A stretch of DNA of 6,340 nt from an uncultured Sutterella sp. (GTDB lineage: Bacteria; Pseudomonadota; Gammaproteobacteria; Burkholderiales; Burkholderiaceae_F). Position 1 is the stretch's first letter; the number at the start of each line of letters is the position of its first letter. The DNA is taken from positions 1 through 6,340 of the forward strand of contig USBS01000097.1 of NCBI GenBank assembly GCA_900552915.1. Direction: 5' to 3'. Below the pieces are notes generated by a model. It did not search any database. It saw nothing but the letters and a program-made list of their open reading frames with translations, and was not told where the DNA came from. Below are positions 4,822 to 6,340 of the stretch, in pieces. Made by a program: the position numbers and the translations under genes.

Positions 4822-4858
4822 AAAAACGGCGGCCGAAATTGACTTCCGCACCGCCGTT
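4822..4858 (-). terminator. Rho-independent terminator of the AGCS symporter gene
   Basis: On the minus strand AACGGCGG (4858-4851) pairs with CCGCCGTT, followed by TTTTT (the 3' arm plus T-run covers 4832-4822), with an 18-base interval between the arms. It begins 19 bases after the symporter stop codon and insulates dps from read-through. Confidence 0.8.
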
Positions 4859-4877
4859 GGTATTTGTAACCAATTGA

Positions 4878-6299
4878 TTATTGGACGATTTCTTCGTCCT
4901 TGACGCGAGGCCAGCAGTGCACGCCTCGCACGTCGCCCAAGCACTTCGGATCGAATTCCGGCTCAAGAACACCCGACTTTCTCTGTTTGACATAGTCCTC
5001 CAGAGCCCTATAGGCATAGCGTCCGATTATCGCAATGGCAACCAAGTTCACCAAAGCCATCAGCGCCATGAAGAGGTCGGCAAGGTTCCACACAAGACCG
5101 AGTTCGGTCACGCTGCCCACAAAGGCCATCAACACCACCAGGAAACGGAAGATCCACAGCGCCGCCGGACTCTTGCTGATGAAGCCCATGTTCATTTCGC
5201 CATAGAAGTAGTTGCCGATGATGGAGCTGAAGGCAAAGAAAAGCACCACGACCGTGATGAAGTGATTCATCCAGGATCCGATTTCGCTCGACAAATTGTG
5301 CTGGATCAGCTCGATGCCGGTCAAACCCGAAGCCTGCCAGCCGGGCATGATGAGCACAATCATGGCCGAAGCCGTGCACACGACCATCGTATCGAAGTAA
5401 ACGCCCAGAGCCTGCACCAGGCCCTGCTTCACAGGATGCGTGGCATCGGCTGCGGCCGCAGCGTTCGGAACCGCACCCATGCCGGCTTCGTTCGAAAAGA
5501 GGCCGCGCTTGATGCCGGTCATCACGATCATGCCGAAGGTCGCACCATAAGCCGCGCTGAAATCAAAGGCGTTCACGACGATTTCGTAGAGCACGCGCGG
5601 CAGCTGATCGATGTGCATGAAGGTAAAGAAAATCGCAACGAGCAGGTAGGCGCCCGCCATGAAGGGAACCATGACGCCCACAACCTTGGCGATTCGCGTA
5701 AGGCCGCCGAAAATGATGAGCGCAGTAAGCGCTGCAACCGTAAGACCGGTCGAGACGGTCGACACGCCCCAGCTCGTCTGCACGGAAATCGCCATCGTAT
5801 TGGCCTGCACCGAATTAAAGATGAGACCGTACGTTACGGAAATCAAGACGGCAAAAAGACCGGCGAAGAAAGGCGAACCGATCACGTTGCGGATGTAATA
5901 GGCCGGGCCGCCTGCAAAACCACCGCCGGGACGGCGCACCTTAAAGACCTGCGCCAGCGTCGACTCCACAAAACCTGAAGCTGCGCCGATCGTGGCAATC
6001 ACCCACATCCAGAAAACAGCGCCGGGGCCGCCGAGCACGACGGCAATCGCAATGCCCGCGATGTTGCCGACGCCCACGCGCGAGGCGGTGGAAACACAGA
6101 ACGCCTGGAAGGTGGAAATGTGGCCTTCGCGCGGAAGGCTGCCGACGCCTTCGCCGATCAGACGAAACATTTCGGGCAGACAGCGGATCTGCACGAAGCG
6201 TGTTCTGTAGGTAAACCAGAGGCCGAGGAGAATGAGCGCGGCAATAAGAATGTAGGTCCAGAGGAAGTTGTTGAGCGTGCCGACAATGTCGCTCAACAT
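4878..6299 (-). CDS. AGCS-family sodium:alanine/glycine symporter
   Basis: This inner-membrane carrier couples Na+ entry to uptake of alanine or glycine. From ATG 6299 it has 473 residues and aligns along its length with E. coli YaaJ. Hydrophobic segments occur throughout. Diagnostic stretches are ASRVGVGNIAG (72-82), GGPGAVFWMW (90-99, the family signature), GGPAYYI (130-136), RGLFSNEAGMGAVPNAAAAA (265-284), FDTMVVCTASAM (302-313) and FFAFSSIIGNYFYGE (354-368). The C-terminal tail is soluble, with CLGDVRGVHCWPR. The start is uncertain: an in-frame TTG at 6329 adds ten residues, the frame stays open to the right edge, and no candidate has a clear Shine-Dalgarno, so the true start could lie outside the window. 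ATG 6299 is chosen by length match with YaaJ. It has its own terminator and appears monocistronic at its 3' end. The exact substrate is not determined by sequence. Confidence 0.93.
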   Translation of the reverse strand: MLSDIVGTLNNFLWTYILIAALILLGLWFTYRTRFVQIRCLPEMFRLIGEGVGSLPREGHISTFQAFCVSTASRVGVGNIAGIAIAVVLGGPGAVFWMWVIATIGAASGFVESTLAQVFKVRRPGGGFAGGPAYYIRNVIGSPFFAGLFAVLISVTYGLIFNSVQANTMAISVQTSWGVSTVSTGLTVAALTALIIFGGLTRIAKVVGVMVPFMAGAYLLVAIFFTFMHIDQLPRVLYEIVVNAFDFSAAYGATFGMIVMTGIKRGLFSNEAGMGAVPNAAAAADATHPVKQGLVQALGVYFDTMVVCTASAMIVLIMPGWQASGLTGIELIQHNLSSEIGSWMNHFITVVVLFFAFSSIIGNYFYGEMNMGFISKSPAALWIFRFLVVLMAFVGSVTELGLVWNLADLFMALMALVNLVAIAIIGRYAYRALEDYVKQRKSGVLEPEFDPKCLGDVRGVHCWPRVKDEEIVQ

Positions 6300-6340
6300 G
6301 TGGGAAAACTGTGCCAATCCGTCAGTCAAGGGGGGAGTCT

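Noticed and set aside
4881..5978. 365-codon plus-strand frame opposite the symporter
   Set aside because: It is rich in His, Arg and Glu without domain motifs, which is typical of the reverse complement of hydrophobic membrane-protein codons. The minus strand encodes an unambiguous AGCS protein.

Overview
The window looks like chromosomal DNA of a gut-type betaproteobacterium of the order Burkholderiales, possibly Sutterellaceae (Sutterella or Parasutterella). This rests on GC-rich coding sequence, Neisseria/Burkholderia-like DapA and AccD proteins, and a BamC lipoprotein next to DapA. The taxonomic call is inferred from remembered protein families, not from a search. No mobile element, CRISPR array, tRNA or rRNA is visible.

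Layout. Bases 1-250 are AT-rich (about 35% GC by hand count for 1-240, against about 63% for 301-360). On the minus strand they appear to hold the end of one foreign gene (PgpA-like tail) and the start of another (GtrA-like, running off the left edge). This piece is joined in frame to a 3'-truncated bamC gene (start at 973). Upstream of bamC on the minus strand lie dapA (2066-1170) and accD (3000-2119), giving the order accD > dapA > bamC. A divergent plus-strand gene (3224-4051) encodes a ZIP/GufA-type metal transporter. It converges on a minus-strand Dps ferritin-like gene (4665-4165), and a strong hairpin terminator that can serve both sits between them. The right end is a minus-strand AGCS sodium:alanine/glycine symporter gene (about 6299-4878) with its own terminator.

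How the genes relate. AccD makes malonyl-CoA for fatty acid synthesis, DapA commits aspartate semialdehyde to diaminopimelate and lysine, and BamC belongs to the outer-membrane protein assembly machine. The minus-strand block is therefore an envelope-precursor and assembly group. The ZIP transporter and Dps form a neighbouring metal and oxidative-stress pair. Dps has an OxyR-like operator placed just upstream of a plausible promoter and has unusual Cys/His-rich ends. The symporter is an independent transport gene.

Most of the window is ordinary housekeeping sequence, and I found no convincing undescribed multi-gene system. The points worth checking are the sharp composition break that cuts bamC (assembly chimera or recent transfer), the OxyR-like site and Cys/His-rich tails of Dps, and the structured leader of accD.
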